A stretch of 64,000 bases of DNA from Trichocoleus desertorum ATA4-8-CV12 (GCA_019358975.1 JAHHIL010000004.1:168890-232889); one strand, 5' to 3'. Shown: positions 17,782 through 25,756, counted from the stretch's first letter. Made by a program: numbers and translations. Notes: a model not told the origin generated them from the sequence alone.

Positions 17782-18477
17782 ATGCCGATACCATTCTGTT
17801 TAAGAGAGCCAAATTTCCTGAAGGATGGTTGGTGTTTAAGGTTATTGATTTTAGGTTTCGCGATCGCCTTAGTAAGTTGCACTCCTGCCCCTGTACCTGT
17901 GATATCTGGGACATCTGGGACATCTGGGACATCCGGGGCATCTGCACCTGGAGCATCTGTGACACCTGGGGCACAACCTCAAGCCGCCCCCTCTAGCTCT
18001 ACCCAAACTAAACTTCCTGATGCTTCACCTACCGAAATCGCCACCAGCTCATCTATTTCGTTTCAAATGTTGCCCATTGGACGCAATCCTTTATCAACCC
18101 GCTCTATTTCTGAGCCGCAACTTTTAGTATTTCGAAATCAGCAAGAATGGGCTAATTTTTGGAATTCTAATGCTTCGTCCGATGCAAATCCGAAAAAGAC
18201 TGTGGTGCCTGCCGTTGATTTTCTCGACCAGCAGGCGATCGCAGTCACCTTGGGTTCGCGGCCTACAGGTGGTTTTAGTATACAAATTGACCAGATAGAA
18301 AAGTTAGCAACATCCCAGAGTCAAGAGTGGGTGGTTCGTTATACAGAGAAGGTTCCAGGTGCAGATTGTTTTGTGACTCAGCAGACAACAACCCCAACAA
18401 TTTTTCTTTTGACAGCCGCTTCCGATGCGCCTATTCGTATGCAAGGAAAGATACTCACAGACTCTTGTAATAGTTAG
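17782..18477 (+). CDS. Lipoprotein with PrcB-like C-terminal domain
   Basis: A 231-residue exported protein. A signal segment WCLRLLILGFAIALVSC ends in a lipobox cysteine, so it is probably lipid-anchored. A low-complexity linker made of Gly-Thr-Ser/Ala and Pro-rich repeats follows, then a C-terminal domain (about 110-231) with LLVFRNQQEWANFW, VDFLDQQAIAVTLGSRPTGG and YTEKVPGADCFVTQQ, which resembles the PrcB_C domain of dentilisin-complex subunits (ALGxxPTGGY motif). The role may be in protease assembly or protein interaction in the envelope. The ATG at 17782 is chosen because AGGAGG lies 11 bases upstream; the longer frame would overlap the divergent kinase gene. Confidence 0.75.
   Translation: MPIPFCLREPNFLKDGWCLRLLILGFAIALVSCTPAPVPVISGTSGTSGTSGASAPGASVTPGAQPQAAPSSSTQTKLPDASPTEIATSSSISFQMLPIGRNPLSTRSISEPQLLVFRNQQEWANFWNSNASSDANPKKTVVPAVDFLDQQAIAVTLGSRPTGGFSIQIDQIEKLATSQSQEWVVRYTEKVPGADCFVTQQTTTPTIFLLTAASDAPIRMQGKILTDSCNS
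17905..17965 (+). repeat. 9-bp microsatellite (GGGACATCT-type) inside the lipoprotein gene
   Basis: Four good copies of a 9-base unit (consensus TGGGACATC), then degenerate copies, encode the Gly-Thr-Ser linker after the lipobox. Copy-number change by multiples of 9 keeps the frame, so linker length can vary. Confidence 0.8.
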
Positions 18478-18691
18478 CAACTTTCTTGAGAAATTCGAGA
18501 AACATTCCCCCTCAAGGTGGAGTCTGACAGACAGTGGTAATGAATTTAACTTGCGTTTTATTCACTGCCTCTATCGCAAGTTCGAAGAAATTAGCTTATA
18601 TTAACTAGGGTTTGCATCGAATTACTCAGGCTGATCATTATTCTAGTTACATTCATCTAGCCACACTGTTTGGAGTGAGGAGACTTACGCA

Positions 18692-19897
18692 ATGACATCT
18701 GGACATACCCCTGCCTTCCTAATGCAAGGACTCCGGTATTTGGTTCGATTAGGAGGGCGGCACTGGTGGGTATCTGCCCTGATTTGGCTAGCCATGATCG
18801 CGCCTGCACGAGCTGCTCTGGACTTACGAGTTGCGATTGAAGAAGGAACCCAGCAAGTAGGCGTGGCTAGCTCTACCAAAGCCTTCATTAAGGATGGGGC
18901 GGGACGTACTTTAGGAGAGCTCCCTCCTGGTCAAGCTTTGAGTGCTGCCTTGAGTGCAGGTGGTGTGTCCCTACAAGGACAGTGGAAAGCAGGTCAGATT
19001 TGGGTAGAACCAACAGAAGGGGGATATGTCTGGATTGGCGATCGCCCAGAGCGCGGTAACTGGTATCGCGGACGAGCGTTCTTGGTGCCCACGGCTAAGG
19101 GGCTCACCGCTGTTAATTACGTAGATTTAGAGCAATACCTCTACAGTGTGGTGGCTTCTGAGATGATTCCCAGTTGGCCTCAAGAAGCTCTAAAGGCTCA
19201 AGCGATCGCCGCCCGCTCTTATGCTCTCTATCAGCGACAAACCTCGGCCAACAGCGTTTACGACGTCGGTGATACGCAAGCGTGGCAAGTTTATGAAGGG
19301 GTTGCCAAAGAAACCTCCACAACTCAAGCCGCAGTCAGCGCCACGGCTGGGCAAGTTTTGACTTATGGCGGTCGCATCATTGAAGCGGTGTTTCATTCTT
19401 CTTCGGGTGGGCACACCGAGAACGTAGAAGATGTATGGAAACAACCTCTCCCCTATCTGCGTGGCGTGCAAGACTACGACCAAGGCACACCCGTTTATCA
19501 GTGGGTCAAAATGTTCTCTAATTCTGAGCTGAGCAACCGCATTTCTGGTGTCGGAAATGTGATTTCTATGCAACCAGCGCGGACAACGCCTCGCGGTCGC
19601 GTTGTCACGATGAAGGTAGTGGGTGATGCTGGCAGTCGCACCCTCAGTGGAGATGCCCTCCGCAGCGCTTTGGGGTTGAGAAGTACCCTGTTTACTGCGA
19701 CTCCTGTAGCGGGTGGAGCGGCGAATAAAAGTAGTGGTTCCCTGCCAGCTTTTCAAATTTCGGGTCGTGGCTTTGGTCATGGTTTAGGCATGAGCCAATG
19801 GGGAGCCCACAACCTAGCTCAGCGTGGTCATAACTACCAGCAGATTGTTTTGCACTACTACAAAGGCACAGCGCTTGCCAAAATTCAGGTGCAATAG
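18692..19897 (+). CDS. SpoIID/LytB-domain protein
   Basis: A 401-residue exported protein with a signal peptide (WWVSALIWLAMIAPARA). The SpoIID catalytic-type region begins around YRGRAFLVP and includes VNYVDLEQYLYSVVASEM, QAIAARSYALYQ, TQAWQVYEG and FHSSSGGHTENVEDVW, and ends GRGFGHGLGMSQWGAHNLA. In spore formers SpoIID is a lytic transglycosylase acting on denuded glycan; the glutamate in ASEM matches the family position. In cyanobacteria it likely remodels peptidoglycan, for example in growth or cell differentiation (inference). GTGAGGAG lies about 10 bases before the ATG. The preceding 214-base gap holds nothing I can identify. Confidence 0.88.
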   Translation: MTSGHTPAFLMQGLRYLVRLGGRHWWVSALIWLAMIAPARAALDLRVAIEEGTQQVGVASSTKAFIKDGAGRTLGELPPGQALSAALSAGGVSLQGQWKAGQIWVEPTEGGYVWIGDRPERGNWYRGRAFLVPTAKGLTAVNYVDLEQYLYSVVASEMIPSWPQEALKAQAIAARSYALYQRQTSANSVYDVGDTQAWQVYEGVAKETSTTQAAVSATAGQVLTYGGRIIEAVFHSSSGGHTENVEDVWKQPLPYLRGVQDYDQGTPVYQWVKMFSNSELSNRISGVGNVISMQPARTTPRGRVVTMKVVGDAGSRTLSGDALRSALGLRSTLFTATPVAGGAANKSSGSLPAFQISGRGFGHGLGMSQWGAHNLAQRGHNYQQIVLHYYKGTALAKIQVQ

Positions 19898-19959
19898 AAG
19901 TGTAGTCGAGTTGTTTTGCTTGCCTACAACGTAACTTCCTAGAGAAATTCAGGAGTTAG

Positions 19960-20118
19960 CTAGCGACGGAAGCCCCGCGCTGTACTTGAAAAGTCAGCGT
20001 CGGGATAGGGAGTCCGGCGATGAGGAGTCTCACCCCGAACGATGCCATAGGCGGGTGGAGTAGGTGAGCGACGAATCGCCAACCTATCGAGCAAATAAAA
20101 GGCTTGAAGTCTATTCAT
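19960..20118 (-). CDS. Doubtful small ORF (52 residues)
   Basis: The frame starts ATG at 20118 and reads MNRLQAFYLLDRLAIRRS, with a basic, proline-rich body ending FSSTARGFRR. I do not recognise it. Its 3' end coincides with a hairpin (19974-20004) that has a sister copy outside any such frame at 20453-20494, which argues that the DNA is mobile-element material and the frame accidental. No good ribosome-binding site is seen. Confidence 0.25.
   Translation of the reverse strand: MNRLQAFYLLDRLAIRRSPTPPAYGIVRGETPHRRTPYPDADFSSTARGFRR
19974..20004 (+). repeat. Mobile-element right-end-like hairpin, copy 1
   Basis: A three-block stem (CCCG/CGGG, GCTG/CAGC, ACTT/AAGT) closed by a small loop. The flanks GGAAGCCC and TCAGCGTCGGG are shared word for word with copy 2 at 20453-20494, although the loop sequences differ, so the structure is conserved with covariation. 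Such hairpins mark the 3' ends of IS605-superfamily elements, where they can be part of the guide (omega) RNA. Confidence 0.5.
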
Positions 20119-20139
20119 GGCAAGGGTCTCAAGGTATAA

Positions 20140-20400
20140 TTCAGATGGTTTAACACCCCACCTGACCGCATCGAACAGACAGGCAAACTTCAAAGTAGAG
20201 GTTCGACTCTTGCCGCAGACAGATCGGTAGCTCAGGGAAGCTGTTTTCTCCAGCTGGTCGCCATGGCGTAAATCCAAGAGAAGCAAAAGCAAAAGTTATC
20301 AACCTGCGGAAGGCGGGTTGCTGCCTGGGTGGTAGGCAACTATCACGGGAGTCAGTGGGATGTGCTGCGAATGCAGGCATGACCAAAACCTCCAGAAGCT
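20140..20400 (+). ncRNA. Candidate structured RNA from a mobile element (omega-RNA/HEARO-like)
   Basis: No coding sequence is convincing here, but perfect stems follow one another on the + strand: AGCTG/CAGCT (20239-20255), CGCC/GGCG (20259-20268), GTT..GCCT/AGGC..AAC (20317-20340) and CTGC/GCAG (20365-20376). The block is followed at 20453 by a right-end-like hairpin. The layout and some words (CGCCATGGCGTAAATCCAAG, TGCCTGGGTGGTAGGCAAC) recall solitary HEARO-type RNAs (IscB omega-RNAs), which are common in cyanobacteria; I cannot confirm this without a covariance-model search. Frames on the - strand across it look like shadows. Confidence 0.4.
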
Positions 20401-20452
20401 GCGTCAGACCAATACTTTGCTTGCAAGGTGGAGGCAGCGGCTGTTGAAACAG

Positions 20453-20494
20453 GAAGCCCGTGCTGTATTGCTTGCAATCAGCGTCGGGTACTTC
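20453..20494 (+). repeat. Mobile-element right-end-like hairpin, copy 2
   Basis: A long near-perfect stem: GAAG/CTTC, CCCG/CGGG, GCTG/CAGC and ATTG/CAAT around a 4-base loop. It shares primary sequence with copy 1 at 19974-20004 and ends in GGGTACTTCAC, similar to the GCGGTAGTTCA after tnpB at 22143-22175. It probably marks the 3' end of a decayed element lying between about 20140 and 20500. Confidence 0.55.
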
Positions 20495-20753
20495 ACGAGC
20501 CAGAATTTAGGAGCTGAGAGAAATTCTAGATTCTGGCTTTTAGCTCTTTTTTAAGGTTAATCCTGTCACTCTTGAGCCGAGGCTAAAGCAGCATAGCTGG
20601 CTAGCTCATGTAATTGAGAGTTATCAAGTTGGTGGCGTTAGGCGATCGCTTTGGCGGGTACTCCGACTGCTATTGAACAATAGCGCGATAGTCCCCATCC
20701 CTCTTTAGGGTGGGGAAGGATAGCACGGCAATGGAGCGTAGCGGAGTTGCCAA

Positions 20754-20882
20754 TTAAGGCTTAGGCTTCCAGCTACGAATGATTTGTCGAATCACGTCAT
20801 TAATTGATTGCTCCGTTTTGTCTGCATGTTCCACAATCTTTGCCAACTCTTCATCCGAAAGCCTCAGAGAAAATCTTTTCAT
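20754..20882 (-). CDS. Small ribbon-helix-helix (CopG/Arc-like) protein in the IS element
   Basis: A 42-residue frame starting MKRFSLRLSDEELAKIVEHA and ending with SWKPKP. A basic beta-strand (KRFSLRLS) followed by two helices (DEELAKIVEHADKTE and SINDVIRQIIRSW) is the ribbon-helix-helix layout. It is divergent from tnpB, with about 40 bases between the ATG and the start of the tnpB-coding region. It may repress transcription of tnpB and itself. Small genes of this type often sit beside solitary tnpB genes in cyanobacteria. Confidence 0.65.
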   Translation of the reverse strand: MKRFSLRLSDEELAKIVEHADKTEQSINDVIRQIIRSWKPKP

Positions 20883-20925
20883 AGCGTCGTTTTAGCGTTA
20901 TAATGACACTATATTAACACGCTGC

Positions 20926-22161
20926 ATTACATTTCGCCTGTATCCAAAACCTGCTCAAGCAGCCCAGCTTTTTGAGTGGAGACGGCTGCATGCGTATTTG
21001 TATAACAGTGCGTTGGCAGACCGCAAACACAGCTATCAGCAGCGCGGTGAATCAGTTGATTACTTTGATCAACAGAACCGTCTACCTGCCTTTAAGGAAG
21101 TTTGGACAGAGTACAAAGAGTTAGGCTCTCACGCTCTGCAAGCCACCTTAAAGCGGGTCGATTTCGCGTTTCAGCGCTGCTTCAAAGGGTTGGGCGGCTA
21201 TCCCCGGTTTCAGTCCATTCGTAAATATTCGGGGTGGACGTATCCCTGTAAAGCAGGCTGGAAAGCTCATACAACGGGTGATAACGGGTATCTGGAGTTG
21301 TCCAACTTGGGACAGGTTCAGATGCGCGGCAAGGCTCGAACTTGGGGGACACCTTCAACCTGCACCATCGTCTACAAGCATGGCAACTGGTTTGCTTCCA
21401 TCACTGTGAAGTGTGAACCAGTCAGGACATCAGGCGAGGGTGCAGTCGGGATTGATTTTGGTTGCTTGACTGCTGCTGCCCTGAGTGATGGCACGATGGT
21501 TGAAAACCCTCGGTTTCTCGCCCAGACCTAGAGCCAGATTCGCAAAGCATCCAAACAAAAACGACGCAAGAGAGCGCCCAACTTCAAGCGCAAGGTTAAG
21601 GCTTCAAAGCGCTGGAAAAAGGCATCTACCAAGGTTGCCGCCCTTCAGCGCCGAGCCGCAAATCAACGTCAAGATTGGGTACACAAACAGGCAGCAGAGA
21701 TCGTGAGCCGTAATTGCCTCGTTGCCACCGAAAAGCTCAATCTCAAAGGGATGACCGCCAAAGCTAAGCAGAACAAGCGCACCCGCCAAAAGTCGGGGCT
21801 AAACCGCTCGATTCTAGACGTGGGCATGGGACTCTTGCGCAAGGCTTTGGAATCCAAGCTCATCGAAGCGGGTGGAGTGTTTGTGGAGGTGCCGACTCAA
21901 AAGGTGAAGCCCTCTCAAACCTGCCCGGATTGCGGTCATCAGGCAAAGAAGGACTTGTCACAGCGCGTTCATCACTGCTCTCAATGTGGATGCAGTGAGG
22001 ATAGAGATATCGCGGCTGCAAAAGTCATGCTCAATTGGGCATTGGGGTTAGGAACTAGCCTCACAAACGCTGATCAGCAAAGCTCTACTTCAAAACCTCG
22101 TCAAACGGGATCTCTGAAGCAACTGGCTGAAACGAAGCGTCAGAAACCCGCCGCTCTGTAG
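20926..22161 (+). pseudogene. tnpB: tnpB (RNA-guided nuclease of IS605-superfamily), broken by an amber codon
   Basis: One frame is open from 20896 to 22161 except for TAG at 21529-21531. The N-terminal part reads ITFRLYPKPAQAAQLFEW (no ATG; a TTG at 20998 or a rare start would be needed). RuvC residues are intact: Asp in GAVGIDFGCL, Glu in LVATEKLNLKGM and Asp in CSEDRDIAAAKVML, with a zinc ribbon CPDCGH...CSQCGC. The C-terminal part after the TAG resumes SQIRKASKQKRR in the same frame, so a single C-to-T or similar change explains the break. The first product (about 177 residues) would end just after the first catalytic Asp and be inactive alone. TnpB cleaves DNA with a guide RNA from the element 3' end. 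Confidence 0.85.
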
Positions 22162-22175
22162 CGGCGCGGTAGTTC
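22143..22175 (+). ncRNA. Right-end hairpin / putative omega-RNA scaffold of the tnpB element
   Basis: A GCCGCT/AGCGGC stem with a CTGT loop overlaps the tnpB stop codon and continues to GGTAGTTCATT. In TnpB systems the omega-RNA is made from the 3' end of tnpB and the element right end, with the guide reading into flanking DNA; this hairpin is in the right place for that. Confidence 0.5.
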
Positions 22176-22182
22176 ATTAAAT

Positions 22183-22317
22183 CTAAGGTGGAGTCTCATT
22201 CACTTCAGCCATCACATTGAAGTTAGCCATAGGCGCAAACAAATAAGTACTGCCTCGACTGCTATGGCGGCTTCGTTGTAACCAGTTATCTACAGCTATG
22301 GTCATGAGAAGAAACAT
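22183..22317 (-). CDS. Small ORF abutting the IS right end, unknown
   Basis: A 44-codon frame (ATG at 22317, or 22305 for 40 codons) reads MTIAVDNWLQRSRHSSRGST and ends ANFNVMAEVNETPP. It is not recognised. Its stop codon lies 8 bases from the right-end hairpin, so the element may have landed at, and possibly truncated, the 3' end of a longer gene. Coding status is uncertain. Confidence 0.3.
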   Translation of the reverse strand: MFLLMTIAVDNWLQRSRHSSRGSTYLFAPMANFNVMAEVNETPP

Positions 22318-22435
22318 AGCGAACAGAGGTAAGGTGAAGCAGAGAATGCTCTGAATCTGAAGAGATCAGCTTCTCGCAATCTTACTTAGATTAGATCTAC
22401 GGCTCATCCTAACCAAGCCCGTCAGATGAAATCAA

Positions 22436-22510
22436 GCTTTATCAAGTTTGCGTAAATCAACTGAGGCACTGAGCCACCGTAAAACTAGGCTTTATCAAGT
22501 TTGCGTAAAT
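22436..22510. repeat. Pair of 22-bp direct repeats
   Basis: GCTTTATCAAGTTTGCGTAAAT occurs at 22436-22457 and again at 22489-22510, exactly 53 bases apart, just after the stop of the next - strand gene. The spacer carries no gene. It could be a duplicated target, a small repeat element or a protein-binding pair. Confidence 0.85.
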
Positions 22511-22525
22511 AAACGGTGGGCATAG

Positions 22526-23836
22526 CTACCGAGACTCATTGAGGCGACGTTGCCACTCGGCGTCAATATCGTCCGATCGCTCAACTTCTTGTTCTAAGAG
22601 ATCGGTTTCAGTGGTGTAAACCAAATCCTCTTGAGTGACCACAGTTTCTGCTGCAAACTGCTTAGCATAATCCAGCTTGCGCTGTAGATCTGGGTCAGCT
22701 TGATTTAGCTTCATGGCTCGTTGCCGACGATTTTGATTGCGAACCGCTAGTTTGCTGTTGCGCCACTGAATCCAGAAATAGCGCACCAAGGGAATGGCTA
22801 GAAAGGCCGTACCGTACCCTAGTAATAACCAGTAGATCGACTGGACAAAAGCAACTAAACCCCCTAACTCTGCGGCTACCGTACCATCGGCCAGCAAGCT
22901 ACCGAGTACCAAGGCACCCACTAGATTGAGTCCACCGAGACCTGTTGCCAGAATAATCTGCCCCGCGCCAGCAGCACTAAAGCGCCAAGGAGTTTCTTCT
23001 AAATAGGCCGAAACAGAGCGAGGCCGATGCTGAGCCACAGTGGTTTGCAACTCTGGGAAGTGATAGACAATGCCACCTTCAGGGCTGACTTCGGGGCGAC
23101 CATTGAAGCGGGAGAGGACAGGTATCATATAGTCTTCGTACTCGTAGCCATACCCTTTCCCTACATTATCTAAGTAGGGGGCAATCTGTTCAGCTACTAC
23201 TGCTCCCCGATGGTTGCGAATCACAGTGCCGATCGCCTGCCAGCGTCGTTCTTCTAAATCAGCGTTGGGGTTGCCATCGCCAAATAAGAACGAAAAGATG
23301 GCTTCTAAAAAATTGAGCTGGTTGGGTTCGCTATTACGAGAACGGCGACGACGGCGTTCGTAAGGGCGATCGTAATAGTTGGGGTAAAAGATCCAGAAGA
23401 AATCGGGGGTAACCCAAAAATTGGGTAGAAAGATGCCGCCCCCACCTCCGGAGTCGTTGTCATTGTCTCGGCTGGAATTCATCGTTGCTACGATCAAGGC
23501 GATCGCGACAATAATCAAAGCAATCGAAACCAGCAACAGAATGCCAAAGGAAATACGGATGAGGTAGAACAGTACCCGCCAAACCCGATTCCACCATTCC
23601 TGCAAGCGCAGCCGCAAGAATTTGTTGCGTAAGACATTGCGAAAGTTCTTGGGAAAGAGATAAACAACCTCGCCGGATTCAGCGACTTGCAAATGCCCGC
23701 CAGCATCGGATGCTAGGGCCAAAAGTCCCTGTTGGGCGAGGTTAATATCTAGCCCAGCCTGAGCCGCAACATCCCCAACAGTAACGCGGTAATCTAGTTT
23801 TTCTACCGCTTGCATAAGCGTGGGATTTGGCACCAT
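22526..23836 (-). CDS. Conserved cyanobacterial/plastid membrane protein
   Basis: A 436-residue protein. The N-terminal 80 residues look like a winged-helix module (VTVGDVAAQAGLDINLAQQGLLALAS ... EVVYLFP), followed by a hydrophobic segment (GILLLVSIALIIVAIALIVA), a G/N/D-rich linker, a second HTH-like module (GAVVAEQIAPYL...VYHFP), and two C-terminal hydrophobic helices before a charged tail. This layout is found across cyanobacteria and in a chloroplast protein (Arabidopsis At5g03900 type) annotated loosely with iron-sulphur cluster biosynthesis; that functional label is weak. The protein probably sits in thylakoid or plasma membrane. The duplicated HTH-like modules around TM segments are the clearest feature. 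Confidence 0.75.
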   Translation of the reverse strand: MVPNPTLMQAVEKLDYRVTVGDVAAQAGLDINLAQQGLLALASDAGGHLQVAESGEVVYLFPKNFRNVLRNKFLRLRLQEWWNRVWRVLFYLIRISFGILLLVSIALIIVAIALIVATMNSSRDNDNDSGGGGGIFLPNFWVTPDFFWIFYPNYYDRPYERRRRRSRNSEPNQLNFLEAIFSFLFGDGNPNADLEERRWQAIGTVIRNHRGAVVAEQIAPYLDNVGKGYGYEYEDYMIPVLSRFNGRPEVSPEGGIVYHFPELQTTVAQHRPRSVSAYLEETPWRFSAAGAGQIILATGLGGLNLVGALVLGSLLADGTVAAELGGLVAFVQSIYWLLLGYGTAFLAIPLVRYFWIQWRNSKLAVRNQNRRQRAMKLNQADPDLQRKLDYAKQFAAETVVTQEDLVYTTETDLLEQEVERSDDIDAEWQRRLNESR

Positions 23837-24065
23837 CCGCTTCCTTCCCCTGCAAAACCATAATCGTGACTACCTCCAGTATAGGCATCAGGAGTTGTAG
23901 TGCTTGACATATGTGCTTGACATAGGCAGTTGCGTTGCTATCTTCATTCCCCTTCTCTCAGTGTGTCAGTGTGAAAGAAAGGGAATGACACTCTTGCTCT
24001 CCTCTGGCAGTTTTAGCAGACGGACTGGTAGGGAGAGCAAAGAGCCAGAACTTAAAGCCTGAAAC

Positions 24066-24932
24066 CTATTGGCAGCGATCGGCAGTGGATTTTAGCGCTG
24101 AGCCTAGATTAGCTGCAAACGTGATTGTCTGGACAAACGGAGAGGAGCCAGAGCAAGTCATGCGCGTTTTATTGGTACGGCGCGGAGAAAACCAGGAGTT
24201 TACTTTGACGACAAGGCTGCTACCTGTCCAAGATAAGCCTGTGACGGCCACAGAATTGCTAGCCCCACTGGTTAGTTGAGCTGAGAGAAAAGTAGCATTG
24301 GCGATCGTCCCTGTAGAAGGGTTGATGCGGGCCAATACAGCTATTTTGGAGCCGCCTCCTTGACCATAGGTGGGCAACCAACTATTGGTAGCAAAACGCC
24401 GGAAGTCTTGACTGGCTAAACCTTGAGTCCCTGTGGAGCTAAAGACGCCATACAGGACACTGCCACCATCCCAAATCAGCCCATACCCGGTACCGTCATC
24501 ATTGGTGACTTCATAATCTGTTTTGCACCAAGTGCGCTGACCATTATCAAAACGGACTAAGCGGGGGTTTTTGTTCAGAGATGAAACTTGTTGATAACCG
24601 ATATAGATACTAGTGGTGCCGAAGGTGACAGAGGGACCACCCTTGGCTTTGATTGTGGCCTGACTGTCACTACAGGTAAAAGCGACTGCTCTGCCAACCG
24701 AAGCAATTGGAGCAGCTTGTGCAGGTTTTGCGGTTAATTCTGCCCAACTGAGGCTGCTACCCACTCCTAAAAGCGTTGTCAGACCTAAAGCAGTGAGCTT
24801 GGTCTTAATGGAACTGGTTTGCTGTGATGGTGCCGAAGCGTTGCGATCGCTACTGCGTAACTGATGAGGTTGCTTTGCAGACAGGTTGATTTGTCGTTGC
24901 TCAAGCAACGCAGACAGAAAACGCTGATTCAT
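24066..24932 (-). CDS. Secreted hypothetical protein
   Basis: A 288-residue protein with an atypical long N-terminal region (MNQRFLSALLEQRQINLS) before a hydrophobic signal stretch (LTALGLTTLLGVGSSLSWA) and a likely AxA cleavage (KPAQAAPIA). The mature part is beta-rich with paired cysteines (FTCSDSQATIK, RTWCKTDYEV, MTCSGSS, ADRCQ) and motifs GTGYGLIWDGGSVLYGVF. No family is recognised; the repeats of G/S/T and Trp suggest a beta-sheet surface domain. GGAG lies 9 bases before the ATG at 24932; a longer frame from 24950 is less likely. The 345-base region upstream contains a short tandem repeat and no gene. Confidence 0.75.
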   Translation of the reverse strand: MNQRFLSALLEQRQINLSAKQPHQLRSSDRNASAPSQQTSSIKTKLTALGLTTLLGVGSSLSWAELTAKPAQAAPIASVGRAVAFTCSDSQATIKAKGGPSVTFGTTSIYIGYQQVSSLNKNPRLVRFDNGQRTWCKTDYEVTNDDGTGYGLIWDGGSVLYGVFSSTGTQGLASQDFRRFATNSWLPTYGQGGGSKIAVLARINPSTGTIANATFLSAQLTSGASNSVAVTGLSWTGSSLVVKVNSWFSPRRTNKTRMTCSGSSPFVQTITFAANLGSALKSTADRCQ

Positions 24933-25054
24933 AGGATATTTCTCCAGCAAAAACTTTGTCAGAAATTTCGTTTCACCGCTTCTACAGGGGTTCTGGCTAC
25001 CGATAAGCCAACCTGGAAATTCAAACTGTGTAGAAACGAGGCAGAGCGCACCAA

Positions 25055-25092
25055 TGAACCTTGACGTGAACCTTGGACGTGAACCTTGGACG
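25055..25092. repeat. Three tandem 12-13-bp units
   Basis: TGAACCTTGACG, TGAACCTTGGACG and TGAACCTTGGACG follow each other in the intergenic region between two divergent secreted-protein genes. The rest of the 345-base gap (24933-25277) shows no gene; AT-rich DNA at 25130-25230 could hold promoters. Confidence 0.85.
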
Positions 25093-25277
25093 AGTGCAAT
25101 CTAACTCAGAGGTAGAAGCAGGGAGGACAGAAAATTTACTGAATCTTCAAAATCTTTTACACAAACTTTAATTTATTTGGAGAATTTTACTGGTATCGCT
25201 TAACTTTGTTTGAAAAGTACCCTGGTGATTTCTAACCAGCCTGAAAAGTAGAAAGAAGAAAGTTGACTCAGAGTTAT

Positions 25278-25748
25278 ATGCAAAAATTTTCGTCTATGGC
25301 GATCGCGGTTGGGCTGATATTAATTCCCCTCAAAGCTCCAGCCTCTCTGACATCGGCTACTGCCCAGTCAACTTCCTCCGGGGATGGAGACACGCCACTC
25401 TGCTACATGCAAACTACGAGCCGAGGTTTGGTGGATTTGAGCTATCTATGTCAGCAACAACTCACGCCTCCGCCTCCTAGCAACCCCCAAGTTGTGGTGC
25501 TAGATGTGCAGCGCAGTGGCGATCGCGTGCTCGGTCAAGTCCGTAATGACACGGGTAAGCCAGTCAGATTTGCCATTGTGAACTATGCGGTTGCCTCCAG
25601 TGCCACACCTGCCATAGAAGCCAGTTTTACTTACGTGACACCAGAATCTCTTCAACCTGGACAAATAGGTAGTTTTACAGGCACCGTTTCCCAACCCGGC
25701 ACAGTGACAGTCACGTCCGTGGATTGGGAAGCGGAACCTAACAGCTAA
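25278..25748 (+). CDS. Secreted hypothetical protein
   Basis: A 156-residue exported protein with signal peptide MQKFSSMAIAVGLILIPL and likely cleavage after ATA. The mature part begins with a Ser/Gly-rich segment, holds two cysteines (PLCYMQTTSRG, SYLCQQQ) and ends in a beta-rich domain with VVVLDVQRSGDRVLGQVRND and GSFTGTVSQPGTVTVTSVDW, which resembles the FxLYD/Ig-like folds used in envelope proteins. No function is known. An in-frame TTG at 25263 gives five more residues with AGAAAG before it, so the start is uncertain. It is convergent with the next gene, 8 bases away. Confidence 0.7.
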   Translation: MQKFSSMAIAVGLILIPLKAPASLTSATAQSTSSGDGDTPLCYMQTTSRGLVDLSYLCQQQLTPPPPSNPQVVVLDVQRSGDRVLGQVRNDTGKPVRFAIVNYAVASSATPAIEASFTYVTPESLQPGQIGSFTGTVSQPGTVTVTSVDWEAEPNS

Positions 25749-25756
25749 ATAGGTCG

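Larger units (their letters stand above)
20665..22180 (+). mobile_element. IS1341-type (TnpB-only, IS605-superfamily) element, decayed
   Basis: The element spans from two left-side hairpins (GCTATTG/CAATAGC at 20669-20684 and CCCCATCCCT/AGGGTGGGG at 20693-20715) to a right-end hairpin at 22143-22175. It holds a divergent small ribbon-helix-helix gene and a tnpB with an amber codon. No tnpA (Y1 or serine transposase) is present, so it could only move with help in trans. Exact ends are not defined because this family makes no terminal inverted repeats or target duplications. Confidence 0.7.

Noticed and set aside
20150..20292. Possible tRNA-like words (GGTTCGACTC, GGTAGCTCAG)
   Set aside because: The T-arm-like word precedes the D-arm-like word and stems do not close into a cloverleaf, so no tRNA was called.
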